Of a stretch of DNA of 64,000 nucleotides, positions 1 through 7,322 are shown one piece after another; the first letter of the stretch is position 1, and the number at the start of each line of letters is the position of its first letter. A model generated the notes under the pieces. That model made no database searches, was not told the origin of the DNA, and saw only the letters and a program-made list of their open reading frames with translations. Origin of the DNA: JACMJL01 sp963791805 (GTDB taxonomy: Bacteria > Bacillota > Clostridia > Clostridiales > Clostridiaceae); contig CAWBTU010000006.1 in NCBI GenBank assembly GCA_963791805.1, positions 1,922,001-1,986,000 of the forward strand, read 5' to 3'. Both the position numbers and the translations under genes were made by a program.

Positions 1-43
1 TTTTGAACTAACAAGGTTAGATAAAGTATTAGAAATTCATTAA
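1..43 (+). CDS. 3' end of a gene cut by the window edge (possible STAS-type anti-sigma factor antagonist)
   Basis: An open frame enters from the left edge and encodes FELTRLDKVLEIH before a TAA stop. The pattern F-x-L-T-x-L-D-K-V-x-E-I resembles the last helix of STAS-domain anti-anti-sigma proteins, but thirteen residues are too few to be sure. A hairpin follows at 53-90. Family assignment is inference. Confidence 0.35.
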   Translation, partial: FELTRLDKVLEIH

Positions 44-52
44 CAAGCTAAA

Positions 53-90
53 AATGCCAGTAGATTTATATAAATAACTCTACTGGCATT
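53..90. terminator. Hairpin terminator after the truncated left-edge gene
   Basis: A 12-bp perfect stem (AATGCCAGTAGA with TCTACTGGCATT) follows the stop codon at 43 within 10 bases. The T-run lies on the minus-strand side (TTTTTAGC), so it may work in both directions. Confidence 0.6.
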
Positions 91-163
91 CTTAATGCAA
101 TCTATGTTTTTACAGCAATTAATGTTATTATTAATCTATAAACAAATGAAAGGGGTAATTTAA

Positions 164-451
164 ATGAATACGATGAAAGAATTTGAGTTTTTTCCTCAAT
201 ATTTAAGTTTAAAAGGCTTAAAAGATATTAAGGTTGGAAATACACTGTTAAATGAACTGACTATAGATAATGAAATGAGCCTAGGCCATAGACAAGTAGG
301 CGATAGAAGTTATCATATTTTTTATTTTAAAAATGAGCGCTTCGCAGTTTACTATCACAAAGGTGGAGTAGATGCCATGCATTCTGCTAATACTCTTGAT
401 GAAGTATTAGATTATGTTAATAACTTAGACCCACAAGATTTTGACAAATAA
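164..451 (+). CDS. Small hypothetical protein, 95 aa
   Basis: A 95-residue soluble protein with no signal peptide or membrane segment. It starts at ATG 164 after AAAGGGG, a fair ribosome binding site. It is rich in charged and aromatic residues and ends in an acidic helix-like tail (NNLDPQDFDK). I do not recognise the family. It is a monocistronic unit between the left-edge terminator and a large hairpin at 551-588, and converges on the Lrp-type regulator. Codon use looks like its neighbours, so it is probably a real gene. Confidence 0.65.
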   Translation: MNTMKEFEFFPQYLSLKGLKDIKVGNTLLNELTIDNEMSLGHRQVGDRSYHIFYFKNERFAVYYHKGGVDAMHSANTLDEVLDYVNNLDPQDFDK

Positions 452-550
452 AAGTTAGCGCTCTTGTCTTTTCAAGCATAGTATTCACTACCTGCACCAG
501 CAGTAGTGATATTCTTAAGTTCGCACTTCCCTACTAATTCTATACTTCAA

Positions 551-588
551 TGATATTTAATTTAAGAAATCTCTTAAATTAAATATCA
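551..588. terminator. Long AT-rich hairpin between convergent genes
   Basis: A 16-bp perfect inverted repeat (TGATATTTAATTTAAG, loop AAATCT, CTTAAATTAAATATCA) lies between the convergent genes ending at 451 and 647. It lacks a clear T tract on the plus side, so it could be a bidirectional terminator or another structured element. Confidence 0.45.
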
Positions 589-646
589 AAAACTACCCTA
601 CCACATGGCCAATCAACTGAACCATTACGCTTTGCTATATATCTGT

Positions 647-1060
647 CTATTTTATATTTTTAATAGATAAATTAACCCTATAATTCCCGTATTCCAAAAT
701 TTCATCCAACATACCCACAATTTCTTCTTGATTACCTGCAGTTACTTTTAACATATAGCAACCTTCCCCACTAATCCTATTTGCTTCAGATATTAGAGGG
801 TTTTTTTGAATGTATTTCTGAAAGCCCGCATGATTAGTTGTTTTCATAAAAACAGTTATAAAAGCTACTAATTCCTTGCCAAGCATTGCAGCATTTGTTT
901 TTATGGTATACCCTTCAATAACTCCTGTCTTTTCAAGCTTATTTATTCTATTTCTAACTGCCTGTCCAGTTAAATGAACTTCCTCGCCAATTTCTTGCCA
1001 CTGCATTCTTGAATTTTCACTAAGTAGATTCAAAATCTCTAGGTCTGTTTGATCAACCAT
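647..1060 (-). CDS. Lrp/AsnC family transcriptional regulator
   Basis: A 137-residue DNA-binding regulator of the leucine-responsive (feast/famine) family. The first 50 residues (DLEILNLLSENSRMQWQEI, then a VRNRINKLE recognition helix) form the winged HTH typical of AsnC proteins. Residues from about 65 carry the RAM effector-binding alpha-beta domain. Length is a little short of the usual 145-160. The start at 1060 follows AAAGGA. It is divergent from the metallo-hydrolase gene beginning at 1169, with 108 bp between, so it may regulate that gene; this is inference from position. The ligand, probably an amino acid, cannot be read from sequence. Confidence 0.88.
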   Translation of the reverse strand: MVDQTDLEILNLLSENSRMQWQEIGEEVHLTGQAVRNRINKLEKTGVIEGYTIKTNAAMLGKELVAFITVFMKTTNHAGFQKYIQKNPLISEANRISGEGCYMLKVTAGNQEEIVGMLDEILEYGNYRVNLSIKNIK

Positions 1061-1168
1061 AATTACAAAATCCTTTCATGATGAAACTCTTTTCATCCTT
1101 ATATTTACTCTAATCAACCAGTATTTATTATATAGTAAATATATCATATAGAACTGGAGTGATAAACA

Positions 1169-1921
1169 ATGAAAATTCAATTAATTCGTCATGCTACTTT
1201 AATAATAACAATTAATAATAAAAGAATTCTTGTAGATCCAATGTTAAGCGAAGCAGGTTTAATGGAGCCTATTAAAGGCGTGCCTAACCAGAGCTACAAT
1301 CCACTAGTAGAGTTGCCTATAAACATTGATACTATTATAAATTGTGATGCAGCACTTGTTACCCATACACACAGAGATCACTTTGATGAAACTGCTGCAA
1401 AATTGATTCCTAAAAACATTCCAATATTATGCCAAACTGAAGATGAAAAAAAATTGAAATCATATGGATTTATTGATGTAAACCCTATTAAAGATACTTT
1501 TGTTTGGAATAATATAAGTTTTAATCGTACTAGTGGTAAGCATGGTCATGGAGAAATTGCTGAAGCTATGGCCCCAGTTTCAGGCTTTGTTATTTCCTAT
1601 CCTGAAGAACCCGTGATTTATATTGCAGGTGATACAGTTTGGTGTAAGGAAGTTGAAGAGGCAATAGAAAAATTCAAACCTGAAGTTATTTTTTGTAATT
1701 TTGGTGGCGCTCAGTTTGAGTATGGAGAGCCTATTACTATGTCCACGTTTGATATTCATGAATTATGCCGTAGATATGCAAATATACAAATTGTTGCTTT
1801 GCACATGGAAGCATGGAATCATTGCAGATTATCAAGACAAGATTTAAAACACTATATTAGTGTCAATAATATTAGTAATAATATATTTATACCTGAAGAT
1901 GGAGCATCCTTAAATTTTTAA
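1169..1921 (+). CDS. MBL-fold metallo-hydrolase, UlaG-like
   Basis: A 250-residue cytoplasmic metallo-beta-lactamase-fold hydrolase. The metal-binding motif HTHRDH is at residues 66-71, with later ligands in GKHGHGE near 122 and YIAGDT near 151. The short early motif (LIRHATLIITINNKRILVDP) is typical of the UlaG/YtkL-like branch that hydrolyses lactones, phosphoesters or related small molecules. The substrate is not evident. The start follows GGAGTG at good spacing. It is divergent from the Lrp-type regulator and converges with the acetyltransferase gene, which ends 2 bp after it, so no terminator fits between them. Confidence 0.85.
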   Translation: MKIQLIRHATLIITINNKRILVDPMLSEAGLMEPIKGVPNQSYNPLVELPINIDTIINCDAALVTHTHRDHFDETAAKLIPKNIPILCQTEDEKKLKSYGFIDVNPIKDTFVWNNISFNRTSGKHGHGEIAEAMAPVSGFVISYPEEPVIYIAGDTVWCKEVEEAIEKFKPEVIFCNFGGAQFEYGEPITMSTFDIHELCRRYANIQIVALHMEAWNHCRLSRQDLKHYISVNNISNNIFIPEDGASLNF

Positions 1922-1922
1922 T

Positions 1923-2435
1923 TTATCTAAATTTAAAAATATAGCTATTTTCTTCACTTGAAGAGCTAGACAATTTAAAATTACAATTTCTTAACACATT
2001 ATTTGATCCTATATTCCCTTTTAGTACTCTTTCGGCTGTAATACCCTTGCAGTTTTCAAAGTTCGATGCCCAACTTATTAATAAGGATAAGGCTTCTGAC
2101 ATAAGCCCTTTCCTTCTATAATTAGATGAAATACTATATCCAACTTCTGAGTAACCACTTTCATCTGGCACCCCTTTAAACCCAATAAATCCAACGCCCT
2201 CATGGTTATCCTTATTTATAATTAGCCAATATGTATACCATTCATGAATTTCTTCATCAACCTTTTTCATTTTTTCTAATTTCTTTGATATGGCTAGCTT
2301 AACAAAATCAAATATTGCTTCTTGCTCAATTAAAACTCCAACCTTATCAATCTCATTGCTATTAATAAATGAAAGTTCATTAATAGATAATGGTTTTAAT
2401 AGCAATTTTTCTGATTCTAATATTTTGCTATTCAA
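1923..2435 (-). CDS. GNAT family N-acetyltransferase, RimJ/RimL-like
   Basis: A 170-residue acetyltransferase expected to move an acetyl group from acetyl-CoA to an amine or a protein N-terminus. The N-terminal strand LLLKPLS and the central segment VGFIGFKGVPDESGYSEVGYS followed by YRRKGLMSEAL, the acetyl-CoA pyrophosphate loop, are typical of the RimJ/RimL-type branch. The start is TTG at 2435, 6 bp after GGAGGT. It is a single-gene unit. A small repeat element with terminal inverted repeats sits just upstream at 2475-2607. Substrate unknown. Confidence 0.82.
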   Translation of the reverse strand: MNSKILESEKLLLKPLSINELSFINSNEIDKVGVLIEQEAIFDFVKLAISKKLEKMKKVDEEIHEWYTYWLIINKDNHEGVGFIGFKGVPDESGYSEVGYSISSNYRRKGLMSEALSLLISWASNFENCKGITAERVLKGNIGSNNVLRNCNFKLSSSSSEENSYIFKFR

Positions 2436-2474
2436 GGTATTACCTCCAATTTGTAAATCTTATTATATTTTTTT

Positions 2475-2607
2475 CCGTAGGGCGACCTTTGGTCGCCTGT
2501 ATTCACCATATTCAACGTTTTAATTCCATTGAAAATAATAATCATGTGTATGTGATTTGGCATAATAATAACATTTGGAACGGGGGTAGCACAGCACGCC
2601 CCTACGG
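2475..2607 (-). mobile_element. 133-bp TIR-flanked element with an IS200-type/RAYT transposase relic
   Basis: Ends are inverted repeats: CCGTAGGGCG at 2475 and CGCCCCTACGG ending at 2607. Just inside the left end is a REP-like perfect hairpin GGCGACC-TTT-GGTCGCC (2481-2497). Read on the minus strand the interior encodes MPNHIHMIIIFNGIK, which carries the His-hydrophobic-His pair seen in HUH Y1 transposases of the IS200/REP-associated type (N-H-x-H-x-I-I-I). The rest of a transposase is absent. Probably a non-autonomous or decayed element. Confidence 0.55.
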
Positions 2608-2630
2608 GATATCACCACAACATCTTATAT

Positions 2631-3476
2631 TTACCCTAAAAATTCTATTAATTTATCATAGCATTTCTCAGCATCATTATATCCATTCTGATAAAGAGTA
2701 CTAAGTTTATCCTTATTCTTTTCAACGCGTCCAATATTAGGTGCTACTTGTGGTCTTATTACAAAAGCATTTCTTTTTTCCTGTTCTTCTTTAATCAAAT
2801 CCAAAGCTCCATTATAACGAATATGTCTTGAACCCATTGCTTCAATTAAGTTTGGATATTTTCGATATTTTGATTTAATTAATGTCATGATTTTATTGGG
2901 CTGCTTTCTGTAGTCTTCACATTGAGTTAATATAACAACATTCTTTTTATTTCCACCTTGAATTGAACTAGCAATTGGGATTGGATCTGAAATGCCTCCG
3001 TCTAAGTACTCTTTGCCATCTATAAACACGTTTTTTGATAGTATTGGCAATGAGCTTGAAGCCCTAACTGCAATAATATCTTTCTGCATATCCTTTATCT
3101 TTACATATTCTGCTTTGCCTGTATTACAATTTGTTATTACAGAAAAAAACTCTCCTTCATATTTTACAAATTCCTCATAATCATACAAATCAAGTTGATT
3201 TGGTATTATATCGTAACACATATCAGCGCCAAACATATCCCCTGTCTTGATAAGACTTCTTACACTGCAATATCGCTTGTCTTTCAAATAATCTACATTT
3301 ACACGAAAGGCACGACCTCGTTGTTTTGACAAATAACTACAACTGTGGCATGCACCTGCAGACACTGCATATATGCTATTAAAATAAAGACCTTTATCTA
3401 TAAAAAAATCCAAAACACCTGCAGTATAAACACCTCTCATACCGCCGCCTTCTAAAACTAAACCTGCGTTTATCAT
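2631..3476 (-). CDS. Patatin-like phospholipase family protein
   Basis: A 281-residue lipid acyl hydrolase of the bacterial patatin family (YjjU/RssA-like). The oxyanion loop GGGMRG is at residues 10-15, the nucleophile elbow AVSAGACHS near residue 40 (serine dyad partner), and the catalytic DGG near 158 (YLDGGISDPIP). Length fits the family. No signal peptide is seen, so it should act in the cytosol or at the inner face of the membrane. The ATG at 3476 follows AAGGAGG. It is a single-gene unit with one copy of the local dispersed repeat (3547-3630) in its upstream region. Native substrate unknown. Confidence 0.88.
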   Translation of the reverse strand: MINAGLVLEGGGMRGVYTAGVLDFFIDKGLYFNSIYAVSAGACHSCSYLSKQRGRAFRVNVDYLKDKRYCSVRSLIKTGDMFGADMCYDIIPNQLDLYDYEEFVKYEGEFFSVITNCNTGKAEYVKIKDMQKDIIAVRASSSLPILSKNVFIDGKEYLDGGISDPIPIASSIQGGNKKNVVILTQCEDYRKQPNKIMTLIKSKYRKYPNLIEAMGSRHIRYNGALDLIKEEQEKRNAFVIRPQVAPNIGRVEKNKDKLSTLYQNGYNDAEKCYDKLIEFLG

Positions 3477-3546
3477 AAGTTCCTCCTTACATAATGTGGC
3501 TATAAAACTCAGTACTTTTTAATTTCCTTACTCCACATATAATGTA

Positions 3547-3630
3547 TAGTTTACCATAATACAATCTTATTTTCCATTTTTTATACTTGGCTTAAAGTTA
3601 AAAATCCTCTTATCCCAAAATAAGAAGATT
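3547..3630. repeat. Dispersed 80-bp repeat, copy 1 of 3
   Basis: Shares the block AGTTTACCATAATACAATCT and TTTTCCATTTTTTAT with 5864-5943 and 7096-7178. It ends in a hairpin: AATCCTCTTAT, loop CCCAAA, ATAAGAAGATT. It lies between the divergent patatin gene and the small gene at 3699. Confidence 0.7.
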
Positions 3631-3698
3631 ACATGTCACATTATAATATATTATCCATACTATGTATTATATGAAGATTTTATATTCGGAGGATTTAT

Positions 3699-3980
3699 AT
3701 GTACCCAGATATCAGAGCATTCAACCCATTTCCACCTAACAGCCCTTACCATGATGACTATAACAAATGTCTTTCTTCAGGCATAGCTTATTACGTTAAA
3801 ATAGCTAAACAGCACTGTGATAATGTATTCAAACAAGCCATTATGAATCAACAATATGAAATACGTGATAGTATGCCTTCATGCTCAAACTTCTTGAACT
3901 GCCCATATTACTTAGCCTTTAGCCATCAAAATTCTCATATTAATAGAGATCAGTATTCTGACGATTACCAATGGTATTAA
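3699..3980 (+). CDS. Small hypothetical protein, 93 aa, Tyr/Asn/Pro-rich
   Basis: A 93-residue protein with a strong GGAGG site 7 bp before the ATG. It is unusually rich in tyrosine, asparagine, histidine and proline, with cysteines in SCSNFLNC near residues 62-68, and ends YSDDYQWY. This composition recalls small spore coat or coat-associated proteins of clostridia, but I recognise no family, so that role is only a guess. A terminator hairpin follows immediately at 3989-4014. Confidence 0.68.
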   Translation: MYPDIRAFNPFPPNSPYHDDYNKCLSSGIAYYVKIAKQHCDNVFKQAIMNQQYEIRDSMPSCSNFLNCPYYLAFSHQNSHINRDQYSDDYQWY

Positions 3981-3988
3981 GCCCTATA

Positions 3989-4014
3989 GAAAGTCATTTT
4001 TGGCTTTCTTTTTA
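3989..4014 (+). terminator. Rho-independent terminator
   Basis: GAAAGTC and GGCTTTC form a stem followed by TTTTTAT, 9 bp past the stop of the 93-aa gene. Its far edge touches the stop codon of the convergent HAD phosphatase gene. Confidence 0.7.
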
Positions 4015-4833
4015 TATTACATTTTCCAATAACCATAAAGCAACACCATCATCATTGTTTGACCCAATAATTCCAGTTGAAATTTGCTTTAACTTTAAAT
4101 TAGCATCTGCAACTGCATAGGCTTCATCTGCAATATTAAACATAGAAATATCATTAATGGCATCACCAAAACATATTACTTTGTCACATCCGGTAATTTC
4201 TTTTAATCTTTCTATACCCATTGCTTTAGTTGCATTATGTGGCATAATTTCAAGCCAATACTCATCTTCTCTGTACAATTCCTGCTGCAGCGTACATACA
4301 AATTGAGATGTAGCATCAAAATAACCTTTCAAAGCTTCTAACTCAGCTTTCTCCCCTATAATTGTAAAATAAAATATAGAGCCTAAATAAAGTTCGTCAT
4401 TACTTGTTGTACATCTCCAGCGTTTATCTCCTTCTCTTGCCTTAAAGTAATGTAACATACCTTTATTCTCTTTACCTTCTAACCACGAAACACGTTCTTG
4501 TCCATCAAGCAAAGAATATACAAGTGGTGAAATTTCATGCTCTATCAAAATAGTTGATATATACTTTATTTGCTCCTTTGAAAAAGAAGTTGAATAAATA
4601 ATCTTTCCATCAATGGGTTCAATAAAAAAGGCTCCATTATAGGTTATTGCAGGTATTGTTAAATGCAAGCCTTCAATTATTTTAGATGCCGAGGAAAAGG
4701 ACCGTGCAGTTGCATAAGTAAACTTCAAACCTTTTTGTACTAATGTATTAATTATTTCCTTACTTGTTTCTGAAAGTTCAGAATTAGTGTTTAAAAGAGT
4801 TCCATCTAAATCTGATACATATAATGTGTTCAT
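4012..4833 (-). CDS. Cof-type HAD-IIB family phosphatase
   Basis: A 273-residue cytosolic haloacid dehalogenase-type hydrolase of the Cof/YbiV group, which dephosphorylates sugar phosphates, nucleotides or vitamin precursors. Motif I is SDLDGTLL (residues 8-15, nucleophile Asp), motif II is TYATARS near 40, and motif IV is CFGDAINDISMF near 220. The cap domain lies between. Length is standard. The ATG follows GGAGTG. It is followed on the same strand after its start side by the homocysteine S-methyltransferase gene, with only 15 bp between, so the two are likely co-transcribed (methyltransferase first). Substrate not evident. Confidence 0.88.
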   Translation of the reverse strand: MNTLYVSDLDGTLLNTNSELSETSKEIINTLVQKGLKFTYATARSFSSASKIIEGLHLTIPAITYNGAFFIEPIDGKIIYSTSFSKEQIKYISTILIEHEISPLVYSLLDGQERVSWLEGKENKGMLHYFKAREGDKRWRCTTSNDELYLGSIFYFTIIGEKAELEALKGYFDATSQFVCTLQQELYREDEYWLEIMPHNATKAMGIERLKEITGCDKVICFGDAINDISMFNIADEAYAVADANLKLKQISTGIIGSNNDDGVALWLLENVI

Positions 4834-4848
4834 AATTTCACTCCAAAC

Positions 4849-5790
4849 TTATTGAATTCCTATATAATACTTATTTAACCTTTTAGCTATTTCCTCCATA
4901 TGGGTATTATCAGTACCACAACAACCGCCAAATATTTTAGATGTAAAATACCTGTGTAACTCCATTATTTCACAAGCAAGACTAACACTATCAGAAGACT
5001 TCAAATCACAACAGTTATCCAGTTCTTCTGGCGATAGCATTGAAGTGTTTGCTTGTATTCCACAAAAACGTTCTTTAACCAAATTAGTTTCATTGAATGA
5101 GCAAGATAAAGCTTTTTTCAAAATTATTGGATGAACACAATTTGTCATATAGCAAATTGGCTTACGTGTAGTTGAATTATCTATATTAAAAATTGCATTA
5201 TTAATCGTTGTTCCATCTATGAGTTTTCCATCTTCTCTAATCATAAAACTAATAATGTATGGTAAATCTGTACTTTCCATTGCCTTGGCCATACCGATAG
5301 CCTCAGACAAGGCAGGCATTATGCCTGCAAATAAAAAATCTACTCCAGAATTTCTAAATAAATTTGCCTGCCATGAATGAAATTCTTGTGCCTCTTTTAT
5401 AGATAAAATCTCTGTTGCTTTATAAGCATCCCCTTTACATCCCATTAAGCCACCCACAAACATATCAATGCTTGTATTGTTTTTAATTTGCTTAAGAAAG
5501 CGCACATTATCCTCAATGATTTCTTCATTAAAACTCGACTGAATCACACGTTCTCGATTTGCCCTACGAGTTGGAGTAGTCGCAATAAATGGCAAATGGT
5601 ATTTTTCAGCTATTTTTACATATTGCCCAAAAATATTTAGCATGGCTTGTCTTGAGGCGGAGTTGTAAATTAAACCAGCCATTGCAACCCTATCATCAAA
5701 TATAATATTATATTCATGCTTCAGTCTCTCTCCTAAAGCACCTTCCATTAAAATTTGAGGGAATGTATTAAAGGCAGTTTCAAAATTCAT
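4849..5790 (-). CDS. Homocysteine S-methyltransferase family protein
   Basis: A zinc-dependent methyltransferase of the betaine-homocysteine or S-methylmethionine type, about 313 residues from the chosen start. The zinc-binding cysteines are recognisable in MTNCVHP and in IFGGCCGT near the C-terminus. The open frame runs upstream to 5880, but the ATG at 5790 has AGAGGT at good spacing, whereas the upstream ATG lies inside the dispersed repeat, so I prefer 5790. The methyl donor cannot be told from sequence. It is 15 bp ahead of the HAD phosphatase gene, likely one operon. Repeat copy 2 (5864-5943) is in its upstream region. Confidence 0.85.
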   Translation of the reverse strand: MNFETAFNTFPQILMEGALGERLKHEYNIIFDDRVAMAGLIYNSASRQAMLNIFGQYVKIAEKYHLPFIATTPTRRANRERVIQSSFNEEIIEDNVRFLKQIKNNTSIDMFVGGLMGCKGDAYKATEILSIKEAQEFHSWQANLFRNSGVDFLFAGIMPALSEAIGMAKAMESTDLPYIISFMIREDGKLIDGTTINNAIFNIDNSTTRKPICYMTNCVHPIILKKALSCSFNETNLVKERFCGIQANTSMLSPEELDNCCDLKSSDSVSLACEIMELHRYFTSKIFGGCCGTDNTHMEEIAKRLNKYYIGIQ

Positions 5791-5863
5791 ATATGTTACC
5801 TCTATTCCTAGTATATTTAAAAATCTATATCTCGCAATAAAATACCCCTGTGCCCTAGTTAAA

Positions 5864-5943
5864 AGTTTACCATAATGCACTCTTATTTTCCATTTTTTAT
5901 GTTTATGATAAAAAAGTCTCCTTATCCTAAAATAAGAAGATTG
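5864..5943. repeat. Dispersed 80-bp repeat, copy 2 of 3
   Basis: Matches copy 1 over AGTTTACCATAATGCACTCT and TTTTCCATTTTTTATG, then a hairpin AGTCTCCTTAT, loop CCTAAA, ATAAGAAGATT. The AGTC/GATT base pairs keep pairing through a G-T wobble relative to copy 1. Confidence 0.7.
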
Positions 5944-5990
5944 ATAAACCTTTAGTGGTTGTACATAAAGTGAGCAATAGAATCTTTAGT

Positions 5991-6240
5991 TTATTTAGCA
6001 TAATTAATATTTCTTACATGGTATGCACTTTCATCATATTTTTTCCCTTGATTATCATATATATAATCAAGGTCATACTTACCTGGTACACCCCAACTCA
6101 TAAAAATATATGAATGTGTGGCCCTGTTCTTCTTAATGCTTCACTAGCAAAATATATACAACTATTAGCTGAGGTCCCATCATGTAACTCCACAGCTCTT
6201 TCATTACATCTTGTCTATTATTTTCCCTCACAAGATAAGG
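5991..6240 (-). pseudogene. Remnant of a clostridial cell-surface hydrolase-like gene
   Basis: On the minus strand one frame gives ELHDGTSANSCIYFASEALRR and, after a frame change, MSWGVPGKYDLDYIYDNQG and YHVRNINYAK before a stop at 5991. These read as pieces of a cysteine-histidine type cell-wall hydrolase-like protein (Asn-Ser-Cys then a later His), but stops and shifts break it and a central part is missing. Family name is inference from remembered motif shape. Confidence 0.5.
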
Positions 6241-6271
6241 AAATAGTTTTTTTGTAATTATGAATGATAGT

Positions 6272-6350
6272 TTAATCATCTGATTCTCCATAATGAAAGT
6301 GTAATAAGGCATTTCCCATATCAAAGAAAACCGCTTTGATATCATCCCTA
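6272..6350 (-). pseudogene. N-terminal remnant of a HAD-superfamily hydrolase
   Basis: The minus strand encodes KAVFFDMGNALLHFHYGESDD followed directly by a stop. FFDMGNxLL is HAD motif I (nucleophile Asp). The rest of the gene is gone, and the sequence runs into the remnant at 5991-6240, as after a deletion that joined two genes. Confidence 0.55.
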
Positions 6351-6382
6351 ATTTTACCTATTTGTTTTTCCTATAATTACAT

Positions 6383-6862
6383 TTAAAAATCACCTTTTTT
6401 TATTATTGTAGTCAATTTATTTAATTCCTTAAAAAGCCTACTCTTCAAATCATTTAACTCAGCCTCATTTGGCTTTATTTTTTCAGAATACATTAAATCT
6501 CTATCTATCCACCAAACTGGTCCTTGTACTGGAGTATCATTTTCCCTTCTAGGGAAAATATGCCAATGTATATGAGCTCCTCCTTTTCCGTTCCCAAGTA
6601 GTTCATAATTTAACTTATCTGGTTTAAAAGCATTGTATACAGCCTCAGCTACCTTGCTCATTTCTGCTAAAAATTCAGCTCTAATATTCTCTTTTAAAAA
6701 ATGTAATTCCGTCTCATGTTCTTTGCAAATAAATAGAGTATATCCTTTAAAAAGCTGATAGTCACCTATTACAACATATCCAGTTTCTAACTCAGCCACA
6801 AAATAAGGATTGATTTCTTCTTTTATCATAGTAATTCTTTTGCATACAATACAGTTTTCCAC
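6383..6862 (-). CDS. HIT family nucleotide-binding protein
   Basis: A 159-residue histidine-triad protein. HIHWHIF near residue 107 is the H-x-H-x-H catalytic triad of HIT hydrolases, which split nucleotide phosphoramidates, dinucleoside polyphosphates or similar. Two early cysteines (CIVCKR) form a possible half zinc site, as in many Hint-like proteins. The start is GTG at 6862, 10 bp from GGAGG. It is a single-gene unit. A 460-bp region without genes separates it from the divergent asparaginase gene. Substrate not evident. Confidence 0.88.
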   Translation of the reverse strand: MENCIVCKRITMIKEEINPYFVAELETGYVVIGDYQLFKGYTLFICKEHETELHFLKENIRAEFLAEMSKVAEAVYNAFKPDKLNYELLGNGKGGAHIHWHIFPRRENDTPVQGPVWWIDRDLMYSEKIKPNEAELNDLKSRLFKELNKLTTIIKKGDF

Positions 6863-7322
6863 CTCACATTATCCTCCTAATAATTTATTCTTTTTTAAAA
6901 CAATATTAAGATATTATAGTTTTTGTTATGGACTAAATTCTTAAACAAATTAAAAAGTTTCTCACAATCTCTATTTTTTAAATAAAAATGAATTCTATAT
7001 ATATTTGACTTATATCTTATACGTTTATAAATTATGTATTGGCTTTAAATAATTCGTACTTTCTGTGCTGATATAACAAGTTTACCAATATAAATAGTTT
7101 ACCATAATATAATTTTGATTTCCATTTTTTATCCTTATTGTAAAAATAAAAAAGCCCCTTTATCCATAGATAAGATTATTAACAAATTTCCTTCCTAATT
7201 CTTGGTATATCTTAGGTTAAAAATAGAACTAATAATGCTTACCTTGAATTTTTTTATACTTTTCAACACTAATAAAAGGGGGTACAATAGAGTAGTAATA
7301 AACTCAAAGGAGAAGATGCTTA
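6863..7322. other. Intergenic region between divergent genes
   Basis: This 460-bp AT-rich stretch holds repeat copy 3 (7096-7178) and, close to 7320, the leader of the asparaginase gene with AAAGGAG. I see no coding frame with a ribosome binding site and no convincing operator. Confidence 0.6.
7096..7178. repeat. Dispersed 80-bp repeat, copy 3 of 3
   Basis: Shares AGTTTACCATAATATAATTT and TTTCCATTTTTTATC with copies 1 and 2. The terminal hairpin (CTTTATC / GATAAG) is weaker here. It lies upstream of the asparaginase gene. Confidence 0.6.

Noticed and set aside
452..646. Minus-strand peptide RYIAKRNGSVDWPCGRVVFDI between the first gene and the Lrp regulator
   Set aside because: Short, without a start signal, and interrupted by the hairpin; could be a gene scrap but I cannot assign it.
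2290..2704. Plus-strand ORFs of 77 and 104 codons
   Set aside because: They are opposite to the acetyltransferase gene and run through the TIR element; no ribosome binding sites.
6133..6345. 70-codon minus-strand ORF
   Set aside because: It overlaps two recognisable gene remnants in other frames and has no ribosome binding site; the ORF is a by-product of decay.
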